Assembly: GCA_008330645.1 (NCBI GenBank)
Contig: VLTN01000016.1
Coordinates: forward strand, 124,001-188,000
Direction of reading: 5' to 3'
Origin: Cafeteria roenbergensis
Taxonomy: Eukaryota > Sar > Bigyra > Bicosoecida > Cafeteriaceae
Length of the DNA: 64,000 nt
Position 1 is the first letter of the stretch; every line of letters starts with the position of its first letter. The notes under the pieces were generated by a model. That model had not been told where the DNA came from. It searched no databases and worked only from the letters and a program-made list of their open reading frames with translations. Of this stretch, positions 30,499-40,178 are shown piece after piece. Position numbers and translations under genes: made by a program.

Positions 30499-31842
30499 CA
30501 GCGCAGCAATGTATGAGCGATGCGGGCTTCAATTCTGTGCGAGAGTCTTCCTGGTTCGGACTGGGCAGGAAACCGGCCAACACTCGCGACGGCACACAAC
30601 ACCGTGTACAACGTGCCTAGGAGCCTTCCTGCGCGCGCAGGACGCAGAAAATGTGGTCTCAAACCAGTAAACGTTGCGAGGTGACACGGCCGGCGGGGGC
30701 GCGCACGCACCCCGCTTGACCAAAGCCAAGCAACATCGTCGCAAAAAGCGAGACTCAGGCTATTGTTGGCGCCGCCCTCAGGTGGGGACTCCGGGCCCGG
30801 TTGGACTAGGACCCGCTTCCCCTATGCCGAATCGGCGCCGTTGACGCAGCAGAAGCGTCGGCCCTGGGGCTCACGGTGAGTCTGGCGTCGGGCTCCCTCG
30901 CCATGGGCGTCGTCGGCACATCCGCCACCGCGTAAGCGCGGACTGGGCGAGGATGGACGAGATGGGACGGGAGACAGCGGCGTCGCGACGAGTACGAAGC
31001 TGGAGTGCCGTGCATGACAATGAGCGCTGGCCTCAGGCTCATTATATCATTTGGCGATCACTATGCTGACGACAGGCGTTACCCTGTCGCCATCACGACT
31101 AAAGCATCGTCCCCGGCCTCCGGGACCCGCCCAGCTTGGGCAGGTCATTGGGGGAGCGGTGCCCGATGCTCACAGCTGGGATGCGAATGGCCAGAGGGGT
31201 GGGCCAGTTGCGGGGCCGGAAGACCGAAGCCGCCGCCTTGAGAGGCCCTTGGCGAGCTTGCGGCGAGTCTGCAGTGCACACAGCAACAGACGAAGCGGCA
31301 AGAGCGCAAGCGATGGAGCAAGGGCGGCAGGCTGATGCTCGGGGGCGAGGCGCGGCAGGGTGCGCAATGGGAAGGATCGCCATTGGCAGGACAAGGAAGA
31401 ATGTGGGGTGCGATCGACGCCGACAACCCACGGGGAACGCCGTAGGCGCATAAATTGGGTTGCCGGTTTCCTTTAGCGCCCTAGCATTTACTCTTCGCTT
31501 CGACGTGGCAGCCCTTCCGCGTGGGAACAAGCGGAGCGGCAGTGGCAGATGTCGAGCGGACGGCGAGGCAATCGGGAGCAAACGGCCTTCAGGCTCACAT
31601 TTCGCAGAGAGCGAGCCTCTTGCAGACGGCACCCGATAGGGCAGCCGCCGATGTGGTGTCGCGGTCCATCAGGACCTCGAGGCATCCTACGCCGGAGCCA
31701 TAGCTGGCTGTCGGCGGCCTCTCCCGGAGGAGAAGCGAGAGTGCCTCGGCCCGAGGCTGGGTTCGTGACTGCGGGCGGCTCTGCCAGCTCGAGGCTCTGC
31801 CTGGCCGTGGCGGCTCTGCGCTGGCCAGCCTGCACCCGCTGC
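30499..31842. other. Long intergenic stretch, no gene found
   Basis: 1,344 bp. I found no open frame with family similarity and no tRNA, 5S or U6-like sequence. Noted: an AT-rich element attatatcatt near 31040-31052; moderate GC compared with neighbours; a short coding-looking stretch at about 30830-30933 that ends in TAA but has no supported start. The right part probably holds the promoter of the SNAPC1-like gene. Confidence 0.4.
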
Positions 31843-34469
31843 ATGGCCGTGGGGGCCGATGGGCGCCTGAGACCGGGCGTGTGCGGCCTTGACCACGCCC
31901 TGGCGGCCGCCATTCGCGAGTACGCATCGGTGAGGCCGGTGGGGCGGGGCCTCAAGGCCAACCGCGGCACGGGCGCCCGCAAACGCCGGGCGGCGCGAAC
32001 TCATCCCTGCCCTCAGCCCCCTTCCTGGGATGTGGTGTCCTGTCCTGCGCAGGGCGACAGCCTCAGTGCGAGCTCCTTTCTCCGCGTGTGGGAGCAGCGG
32101 TCACTGCGGCTTTTGCATGTGTTGCTGGACGACGCGGCGGACCCGCACAGCAGGCTGATCCGGTACTGCGACGCCTACGCATGCGCTCTAGGTGAGGGCG
32201 GAGGCGGGGCTCCCACTCAAGGCGCACGCTGCGAATCGAGCGCATGCATGCGGCGCGCCCGTCTTGGTGAACCGCGCCTTCTTCGAGGCCCCACCCGCCA
32301 TGGTCCGATGCGGCTCTTTGCCTCGCAGCGCCGCTCCACTGCTCGCCGGGCCCTCCCGAGCCAGTTCACGAGGGCATGCCGGCCAGGCCAGCGCCAGGCA
32401 GCGAGTGGGTCTTCCCCCTGCCCGTGCGCGTGGGCGGTGTCCTGGCCGCTGCCACGCTCGCGCTCACGCAGCCGGGGCAGGACCAGGGACGCTGGCCAGC
32501 GCCGGTCCGCCTCGGGCCTGCAGAGATGCGTGGCCTGCGACAGACATGCCAGGAAGCCGTGTCTCGCGCCTCTCCGTCGCACCCTTCGGGTGGGGGCGTG
32601 GCGGAGGCTGCCGCGACGTCTGCGCTGCTCGGTGCGCTCGAGGCGCTGAGGGCAGCTGGCCTCGTCGTGACTGCCGCCACCGGCCTTGCGCCTGGCAGGG
32701 CCGGCGTAACCGCCGAGGCCCAGCGCCAACGCGCTTCCCCTGCTCGGCCGTGGCTTGCCCCGGCCGGCCTCGCCAGCCTCGCTCTGCCCGGCAAGTCTTG
32801 CGGAGCGGACGTTGCCGCGGCATCGCTGCTCGCTGCCACCGACGTCCCCGTCGATGTCGGGGCGAACTGCGTCCGTGTCGCAGGGCAAGCGGGGGTTCGG
32901 GCGGTTGAGGCGGCCTCCTCCTCCCTCGCCCTCCCGGGCGCTGCGGCCGGCCCCCTGCCATCGGTCCGGGCCCTACAGCGCGTCGCCCGTGCTGCGACCA
33001 CGCACGAGCGCCACATCCTCGCGGGCATGCGCACTGCTGCGAGCCTTGAGGCGCTGGCTGCCACAGACGGCTCGCGGCCGAGCCGGTGGTGGCGCATGCC
33101 GCCCCGCTCTGCAGGGGAGCGACCCAGCGGCTGCCACAGCGACGCTCCGAGGAGGGCCTCGGCAGTCGTGCGCGGTGCCAGCGGCGCTGAACCGGGCAGC
33201 GGCAGCAGCGGCGGAGGCGACCCCAGCTGCCGGCCCCTCACTGGGAAGCAGGCGCTCACTGTGCGGGGCTCGCAGGCAGTCAGAGCGGCTGTGCTGCGCT
33301 GGTGCAGAGAGCTGCAGGCGGCCACGGGGGGGCACTGGGGGGACTTCAGGGGCCTCAAGCAGGCCCTTGTCGGGCGGCACTACCGTAGGCCGGTGGAGCA
33401 GCCCGCTCCCGGCGCCTGGGAGGGAATCGTTGCAGCCGCGGCCATGGGCCGCGCAATCGCGGCCGCCAGTCTCAAGGCACCTGCCCCGGCGCCACCGGCG
33501 AGCAGCACCTCGTTGCCGGCATGGAGGTGCCTGCCACCCCGCTGGGCGCCGCAGGTTGTGCACTGGGATGGGAGCGTGCTGGGCGCTGCTGGGCCGGCCA
33601 GTGCGGCAGCTGAGTCGCTGCGGCGCGGGCCCGCTCCCCGCGGCAGGAGTCTCCGGGCCACGTCCTTGCCCACGGCTGCCGCCCTCGCCGCTGCGCAGCG
33701 GGGCCTCGGGGTGCGGCCGAGCTTCAAAGCGGCGCTCCGTGCCGCAGCGACGGCGTGTGCTGGCGAGCAGCATGGCCGCGGCGACGGCGGCTGCCCGCTG
33801 CGACTGTGCAGGCGGTCGGGGCCACGCGTGGACGCTCAGGGCCTCGGGGGGCGGGCCGTGGCTGCAGCGGCAGCCGCCGCTCTGGTCGCTGCTTGCGCTG
33901 ACGGCCCGGACGGCCTGGCGGGAGTGGCCAGGCTCCCCACTCCAGGCAGTGTGACTGTCGTGTCGAGCGGGGTTGCGTCGACACCTGGAAGGCGCAGACG
34001 TCGGAAGCGGAGGCGATCGCCCGCCCATCGCAGCCTGGGCTCAAGTGCGGGCAGCAGCAGCAGCAGTGACAGCGACAGCGACAGCAGCAGCAGCAGCAGC
34101 AGCAGCCGTGAGAGCGCGCGGCAGGTGCAGTCCAGTGCTGGGTGTGCAGCTGGGAGCGCCGCGGGGGACGACAGCTCCGATGAGACCGCTGCGGTGGCGG
34201 CCCTCTTGCGGCCCGAGGGCGCGGGGCCAGCGACGGCCCCACGCGTGACTTCGATGCGGGTGGCGGACGTCCCGGACGGCGCCGTGTTCGCTGTGGAGTC
34301 GCTGTCCGAGGGCGAGGTGGCCACCGTGTTTGCGGCCGTCGCCGAGCTGACCGCCGCGCTCGCTGGGTCGTCCCTCCGACTGCTCCCTGTTGGGGCGGCC
34401 TCCTCGTCAGAGCGGCTCCTTCAGGGCGAGTGGCTGGGATGGGCGACGAGCCTCTGCTTTGGCTGCTGA
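31843..34469 (+). CDS. SNAPC1 (SNAP43)-like subunit of the snRNA-activating protein complex
   Basis: Exons 31843-31929, 32053-32191 and 32329-34469 (788 aa; gtgagg donors, gcag acceptors; phases 0 and 1). The first 120 aa resemble the SNAPC1 core: a helix with SFLRVWEQRSLRLLHVLL, equivalent to the F..LW...F..I region, then FPLPVRVGGVLAAATLAL, TQP and a short segment equivalent to the VR.GALYLLY..Y.TQ motif. The rest (over 600 aa) is Ala-rich with a basic cluster (RRRRRKRRRSPAHR) followed by an Asp/Ser repeat tract near 34066-34110, both disordered. SNAPc binds the proximal element of snRNA promoters for RNA polymerases II and III. Similarity is weak and limited to the N-terminus. An acceptor at 32365 is also phase-compatible. 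A start upstream of 31843 is possible because the frame is open to 31549. Confidence 0.5.
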
Positions 34470-34527
34470 TGGGAGTCCTCCTTTTCCCGCGAGCATTGCG
34501 AGACTTGTGGGCCGATGTGAGAGTGGC

Positions 34528-34551
34528 GGGGGGGGGGGGGGGGGGGGGGGG
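34528..34551. repeat. Run of 24 G between convergent genes
   Basis: The longest homopolymer in the window. It sits 58 bases after the SNAPC1-like stop and 44 bases past the PIG-F stop, so it reads as poly-C in the PIG-F 3' untranslated region. Confidence 0.9.
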
Positions 34552-34595
34552 AGCTTTGCAGACCAGCGTCACGCCAACGCCCGCCCTCAGGTGCG

Positions 34596-35463
34596 TCAGT
34601 CGCGCTTGGGCCGAGCAAGGGCCTTGCCTGTGCACAGCACACGCGCTATGGCAGCTGTCGCCCCGATGGCCCCCGCAGTGGCGCCGGCCGCCGCGCCGAA
34701 GGCTCCTGTTAGGGGCCATCGCTGCCAGGGCTCCTCCCAGTCCAGCAGCAGCGCAAGCGCGCCCAAGTACACGCCAAGAATTGCCGGAATCACAGCCCCG
34801 AAGGCCGCCCACTCGACTGCACCGTCCCTCCCCGAGCAAGAAAATCTGCGCGCTGCGCGCTCGACGGCCGCCGCGCGTGGGTGCACCAGGGCCAGGGCAG
34901 GGCCCAGCAGCACCGCCACCAGAAACGATCCAAGCGCCAGTGAGTCCAGCACCCTGCGTGATCAAGCGCCAACACACGCAGCGCTGCATCCCGGGGTGGA
35001 GCGGGCGAACGCGCTGCCGGCTCCGTGCGAGACAGCGGCGCTCCCTCAGCAGACAGCATTTGTCCTCACGCTTGGGCGTCGGCCAAGCCTCCGTGGAGCA
35101 CCACCAGGACGGAAAATATGGGCACCGACACAGCTGCACTCGCTGCCAGTCCGCAGGCGCCTGAGAGCGTCGCTGTTCTGCATGCTCGGCAGCTGGCCGC
35201 CACCAACAGGCTCCCCGCCAGGGCCACGACAGCCGCCATCGTCACAAGCTCGCGCGGCGATTCGAAAGGATCGATTCCCCTGCGAGGGCGGCTCGTGGGC
35301 CAGGACCAAAGCGGCTGTCGCTGTCCAGGCGTGGCGGCACCCGGGGCGCGAGCTGCGAGCAGCAGCTGCAAGCTCACCGAACGGCCGTGGGAGCAAGGAG
35401 TGAGACCCACATGATGGCTATGTTGGCCCACAACACAGCCATGGCCCGAGTGTGCGGTTCCAT
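34596..35463 (-). CDS. PIGF: GPI-anchor biosynthesis protein PIG-F
   Basis: Exons 35378-35463, 35070-35279 and 34596-34953 give 217 aa (human PIG-F is 219), with gtgag donors, gcag acceptors and consistent phases. The protein is almost entirely hydrophobic, with about six membrane helices (MAVLWANIAIMWVSLLAP; MAAVVALAGSLLVAAS; VPIFSVLVVLHG; LGSFLVAVLLGPALALV; VIPAILGVYLGALALLL; a last Ala/Gly helix). The C-terminal signature LLLDWEEPWQRWPLTGAFGA matches PIG-F's PLDWDRPWQ.WP..C..GA. In the ER membrane PIG-F is the non-catalytic partner of PIG-O and PIG-G, which add ethanolamine phosphate to GPI mannose. It lies between the SNAPC1-like gene (convergent) and the RING-importin fusion (same strand, 297 bp upstream). 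An open plus-strand frame across it is a shadow. Confidence 0.85.
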
Positions 35464-35760
35464 CTCGGCCGCACGCGCGCGAGTGCCAGGCCGCGAGGCA
35501 GCGACCCTGGACGGCAAATATTGAGCGGGACTCGAAGATGCGTGCCATTTTGCTGGCTGTTGAGGCTCTCAGCAGCATCCTTTGTGGCGCCGGGCAGGCC
35601 AAGCTTTCAAGCCCTGTGACTGCCATGCGCTGGTGTGGCGGTTTGGCTCTGGACGCTGGCACTCAAGGCCCACACCTCGGGCCTCGCAGCTGACGCGACT
35701 GCAAGGGAGTGCGGCATGAACGCCCGCTCCCCTCCGGCCGGGGCTGGCCTTGAGCGAGCC

Positions 35761-37709
35761 TCAGTCGTCGCTTGTGGCGAACTGCTCGCAGAATGCGGAG
35801 GCGGCGGCTGCAACAGAGCTGTTGGGCGAAGACTGAAGCTCGGCAACTGCGTCGATGGCCCCAGTCTCAGCCAGGTCTTCAGGAGTCAATGCGTCAGACT
35901 GTGCGAGGTTGGAAAGCCCTTCGAGGGCCACCTGCTGGATGCGCGGGTCGGACATTTCAAGGCCCCTGCACAGCGCCATGGCTGCGCCCATGCCGACCAT
36001 GGACTGGGCCGCACTGGGGGACCCGCCAGCAGTGGCGTTGCTGACCACCCACATCGCCTCTCGGGTCGAGTCGCCGTCGAAGCTGCCCTCTGCGATTTTT
36101 GAGATGACTGCCTGCATGAACCCGGAGCTGATGACGCTGTCCACCTGCGAGGGGGACCCGGCCGCGATGTTGCTGACCGTCCAGCACGTCTCCTTCACGA
36201 TCGCCCGCTTTGGGCTGTCGAGGAGCGGCACCATTGCGTCGAGCCCGCCAGCGTCAATGACTTCCTGTGTCTGACTCTCGTCCCCGCTCGAAATGTTGCC
36301 CAGTGTGCGGATCACAGGGACGGTGAGCGAGGGCAGGCCAGACTCGAGCAGCCCGACCATGCGGTGCACGACGCCGCACTCGATCACAGCTTCGATTCCG
36401 TCGTTGGGGCCGTCGCTGATGTACGAGAAGCCCCACGATGCGTCGGCGAGCACCTCCGCGTCGTCGGAGAGCAAGCACCTAGCCAGGCATGGCAGCAAAG
36501 GCGCAATGCTGCTCAGGCTCGGCTTCGGCTTGCCACGCACAAGGTTCGAAGCGGCCCACACCCCGTTTCGCGTCATGGCGATGCTGGCAGACTCGGAAGA
36601 CATGCCCCTGGCCATCGCCTCGGCCGCCCCCTGGCTGAGGCATGCGTCGCGCAGACGGGCGCAGTCCCCGGCGATGTTCCCAATGCACCACATGGCCTGC
36701 TCGCGCACCTCGTTGAACTCAGAGCTGCCTGCCGCGGCTACGGCCGCCTCGATGGCTCCAGCCTCCACTGCGGCGTTGGTGAACTCGGAGGAGCCCGACG
36801 CCACGTTGGTGATCGCCCACAGCGCCTCGAACTGCAGGCGCACCGGGCCTGACCCCTGCGCCATGCTGACGAGGAGGGGCAGGCGGCCGCTCTCCACGAC
36901 CTCCTGGAGCGGGGGGGACTCCTCTGCGAGCGCGCCAGGGGGACCCAGGTGGGGCGGGGGGGCAAGTTGGGTCGCGCAACTGGAGGCAATGCAGCCGCAA
37001 GCAGGGCAGCCCTCGGCGCCGCTGCAGGAATGGCAAGCGTCTGTACGCCCTACGCAGCAAAGCCACAGACCTCACCAACCGAAAGGGCCTTGCGCACGTG
37101 GAATACGGCGTTCATGCGCGTTGCAGCGTCGGGGCTGTCGAGCATGCTGAGCGCGTCGGCGAGCCCGGTGTCGCCGCTGAAGTTGACATCGGGGGGCGCG
37201 TCCAGGAGATCGGGCATCACAGCGGCGGTGGCCCCACCGACTGCGGTGGCAACCGGGTGGTCGTTGCTGTCCGCGCGCTCAAGCGCCGGGCCGCCGTCGT
37301 TGCTCAAGTACTTCGCCGCGGCGCCAGTCAAGTCAGGCAGGGCAGACACAACCGCAGCCGCTGACTGGCCATCGAAGAGCGAGTGGACCATGCCTTCCGC
37401 CGCCTGGTCGGCGGCCAAGAACATGGCCTTGGCCCGCTCGCGCGAGCACGTTGCCGAGCACTGCGGGCACGAATCCAGCTCGGACTGCGCGAACAGCTGG
37501 AGGGTGCACGCCGCGCACTGGACGTGACCGCAGGCGAACTGTAGTGCGTTGGTGTCAGTCAGGTCGTTGAAGCACACGGGGCAGCACCCGTCCTCGGGGT
37601 AAAAGGCACCCTTCGAAAGCGACGGTCCACAAATCGCCACGCCCTCTGGGTGCTCTTGCTCCCCTGCCGGCGCCGCGCCAGCCGATCCAGGTGCTGCCGT
37701 GGACGCCAT
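35761..37709 (-). CDS. RING-finger / importin-alpha armadillo fusion protein
   Basis: Exons 37076-37709 and 35761-36923 give 598 aa (gtgagg..gcag, phase 1). The N-terminal 75 aa contain a C3HC4 RING: CPVC, then FACGHVQCAAC, then CPQC, with spacing C-x2-C-x13-C-x-H-x2-C-x2-C-x12-C-x2-C. Residues about 80-175 are a linker. The same exon then enters the importin-alpha fold (ADALSMLDSPDAATRMNAV), and the junction regenerates KALSVEESPPLQEVVESG. Armadillo repeats follow with the NLS-groove W..SN pattern: EALWAITNVASG, MWCIGNIAGD, GVWAASNLVRG, SWGFSYISDG, CWTVSNIAAG, MWVVSNATAG. No importin-beta-binding N-terminal domain is seen; the RING occupies its place. It may be an E3 ligase that recognises NLS-bearing cargo. 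The RING and the first armadillo helix share one exon, so a splice-model error is unlikely. Confidence 0.85.
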
Positions 37710-38436
37710 TGCGTTGGAAATTCGCAAGACTCTGGGTGCTTGGTGCCTGCTCTCGGCCTGGAGGCTTCGCCGGCCTGCAGAACGCGGTTCTCGTCGATCG
37801 GCTGCTTGCAGCGAGCACTGCGAGAAGCCTGCGCGCTCTGCAACCAATCGCTGCTGGGCCTCAGCGGACCCGGGTCAACGCAGGCCGTGTTGGGGGGGCT
37901 ACGGTCCCGTCTGCGAGGCTGCCACTTTGGCGCTTTCGCTGTCTGGGTGCCAGGGGGGGGGGAATTGGGGGCTTCGTTGCGTTGACCAACGCCCAACGCC
38001 GAACAATCCATGAAATCGCCAAAGGTGCGCCCCTTCACTCCGGGCTGTGCCACACCGTGCCTTCGCTTGCTTGTGTGGTCTGTTCGAGATGGTGGTGTGT
38101 GGTTCTTCGGGTTCGGCGTTGCAGGCGCGCTGGACCGCCTCCGCCCCGAGCATTCTGACTTCAGGCTGCCGAACTGTGGAAGCTACCGGCGTTTGGGCTT
38201 GTCTGCAAAGAGCGCTGATGTGCACGGGAGAGCCAGGTTGCCCCTGTGCCATCCGCCAGCTCCGCAGCCACTGCCGCTGCGCCAAGCCGGGGGGGAGGCA
38301 AACAATTGCGGACCAAAACGCTTTGAAGCTCTGCAGCGAGTTGCGCCACTGGCGTGCTCGTGGCACAGCAACCGGCGCAGCATCGACGGCCACGAGCACC
38401 CCGCGCTTCCCTCTTCCCGGGCCTGGTTTTGGTCGC
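37710..38436. other. Divergent intergenic region
   Basis: 727 bp between the fusion gene and the next plus-strand gene. Scattered short frames only; no gene recognised. G-run of nine near 37952. Presumed promoters of both genes. Confidence 0.45.
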
Positions 38437-39366
38437 ATGGCGGAGCCGTTGGCAAGGGGCGAGACCCTGAAGGCCAAGGTAAGCGTTCCTGCAGAAAACT
38501 CAACCGAACCCGTCGTGTCGGCCGCGCTGCGCCAGGGCGGGCCTGGGACGCGGGCCAGGACTTTGTCCTCAGCAGCAATGGCTGGTGGATAGCGCTGCTC
38601 CCTCTTTCGCCGCACCTGGGTGTCGCAGGCCCGAATCGGGGGAGCAAGCGTGCGCACGACTTACCGCCGCACTGAGCAGGCCTTCCACCCGTCGGACGCG
38701 CCGCCTGCCGCCCACATCCGACGGCAAGAAGTCAAGCAGCTTCGTCGCCCTGCTGCACTTGGCGAAAAGGCCCGGGCAGCCTGGAATGGCTCCACGGCCG
38801 TCGACAGGAAGCCGTGCGACCGCCAGGCAGCCACGCTTCACGCCTTCGACCGCCGGGACCGCGCGTACAACTACCGCGCCGAAGCGTTGCCCTCCAAGGC
38901 GGCTGTCGACACTGATGCCTTTGGGAGGACCCTGGGCTCGAGCCTGCGGCGCACAGCCCGCGCAGCCGAGATGGAGGTCAACCCGGCGCTGGCCGGCAAG
39001 CCGGCCTGGGACGATCGCACGCTTGTGGCTGACGGCACCCGGACCCGTGAGCAGCTCACGAAGCGCCTGGATGAGACGGCCAGGAAGTCTACGGGCAGGA
39101 GGCGAGCGGCTGTGAAGGGGTACGTTGGCCCTGTCGAGCGGGAGCGACAGCGCATGCGGCTGCTGAGGGCCCAGCGAGCGGCCGCAGCGACGGCCCAGCT
39201 CGAGGGGAGCGCGGAGTTCGGAGCCGCGGCTGCAGACTCGCGGGCAGTGACGGCCATGCGAGCTGCCGGCCTTGGCCTCGTGTCCGGCGACCCGGAAGTG
39301 TCGACCGGTGCCCCATCGCAGTCCGCCTTCGGCCTGGCAGTCAGCGCTTCGCGCACTCGCGCATGA
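38437..39366 (+). CDS. Basic protein of unknown function
   Basis: Exon 1 is 38437-38478 (MAEPLARGETLKAK) with a gtaagc donor. Exon 2 is 38629-39366 after tgtcgcag, phase 0; total 259 aa. I do not recognise the family. It is rich in Arg and Ala, with little low complexity by the standards of this window. Conserved-looking stretches are VRTTYRRTEQAFHPSDAPP, LHAFDRRDRAYNYRAEALP and a helical region ERERQRMRLLRAQRAAAA near residue 195. No membrane segment or signal peptide. Absence of Gly/Ser runs and the regular aromatic/charged patches suggest a structured or filament-binding protein; a flagellar microtubule-associated role is conceivable but unsupported. A downstream tRNA-Arg on the other strand lies 286 bp away. 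Confidence 0.55.
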
Positions 39367-39652
39367 CGGGGCCGCCGCTGTGCTTGTGTGTGCGTGCCCG
39401 CGTCCATGGCGCTGTCGGGCTGCTTGGTGGCCTTCCGGCTTCTCGGCAGCTGGTTTTCCCGCGCGGCAGGGCGGCTGGGAGCGCGGCAGGACCGTCGAGA
39501 CGACGAGAAGCAGATGAAGCGATGCGTCGCGAGTGCTCCCGGGGTCCGAGCACCTGACACAACTCTGAAAACTAAAGCGCAACCACCGCATCTACCGACA
39601 AGAGAGAACCGCCACGAAAATAACGACCAGAGCAACAGCAAACAAAAAAAGT

Positions 39653-39726
39653 CATCTGACGCAGGACTCGAACCTGCAACCTCCCGATCCGTAGTCGGAC
39701 GCGCTATCCAATTGCGCCAGCCAGAC
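39653..39726 (-). tRNA. tRNA-Arg (anticodon ACG), copy 1
   Basis: 74-nt cloverleaf: acceptor GTCTGGC with GTCAGAT (two G:U pairs), D stem GCGC, anticodon loop CTACGGA (ACG, read as ICG), T arm GCAGG-TTCGAGT-CCTGC, discriminator G. The internal A box (TGGCGCAATTGG) and B box (GGTTCGAGTCC) for RNA polymerase III are intact. A T7 terminator on its strand lies at 39644-39650. No intron. Confidence 0.97.
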
Positions 39727-40178
39727 AGATGAGGAAGATGTCGAAAATATGTACATGAGTTGTCTAGTTTATTGGGGTTGCTGCGCTTCGCATTGGCACC
39801 GCGCGAAGCCTGCTTGTGACACTGTTCAAGACCATGCCGTCGCCCGTTTCACCACGCCCTTGCAGCGTGGGGCCGAGGAGAGGCTCTGTTAGCCGAGCAC
39901 TCGCACTCGAACAAAGTAGCAAGCGACTGCTCGATGCGATAGGTTTGGGTTGGTTGCCGCTTGCTCCACGACCCCTATGCACTTGTCAACGGCTTGGCTC
40001 ACATTCGTCGGGCTGGCGCAACTGGCCGGCGCGTCTGACTGCGCATCGAGAGGCTGCATGGCCCGGAGCCGGCAGAGCGCAATCCCACGCATGTCGGCCA
40101 GCCGATTTCCCGCTGTGGGATGTCGCGAGCACAAGCCGAGTCGCAAGCAAGGGAGCAACCTCGTCGGGCGCCTGTGCC
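39727..40178. other. tRNA upstream region and leader of the next gene
   Basis: 452 bp. The first 60 bases next to the tRNA are AT-rich (gtcgaaaatatgtacatg), in contrast to the flanks. The rest is GC-rich. The downstream gene's frame is open from 39816, but residues before 40179 look like leader. Confidence 0.45.

Noticed and set aside
30820-30935. Coding-looking stretch ending in TAA with Gly/Ala/Ser composition
   Set aside because: An in-frame stop lies just upstream, no start and no plausible upstream exon; likely composition only.
34390-35403. 337-aa plus-strand frame
   Set aside because: Antisense of PIG-F, whose length, helices and DWEEPWQRWP motif fit the family.
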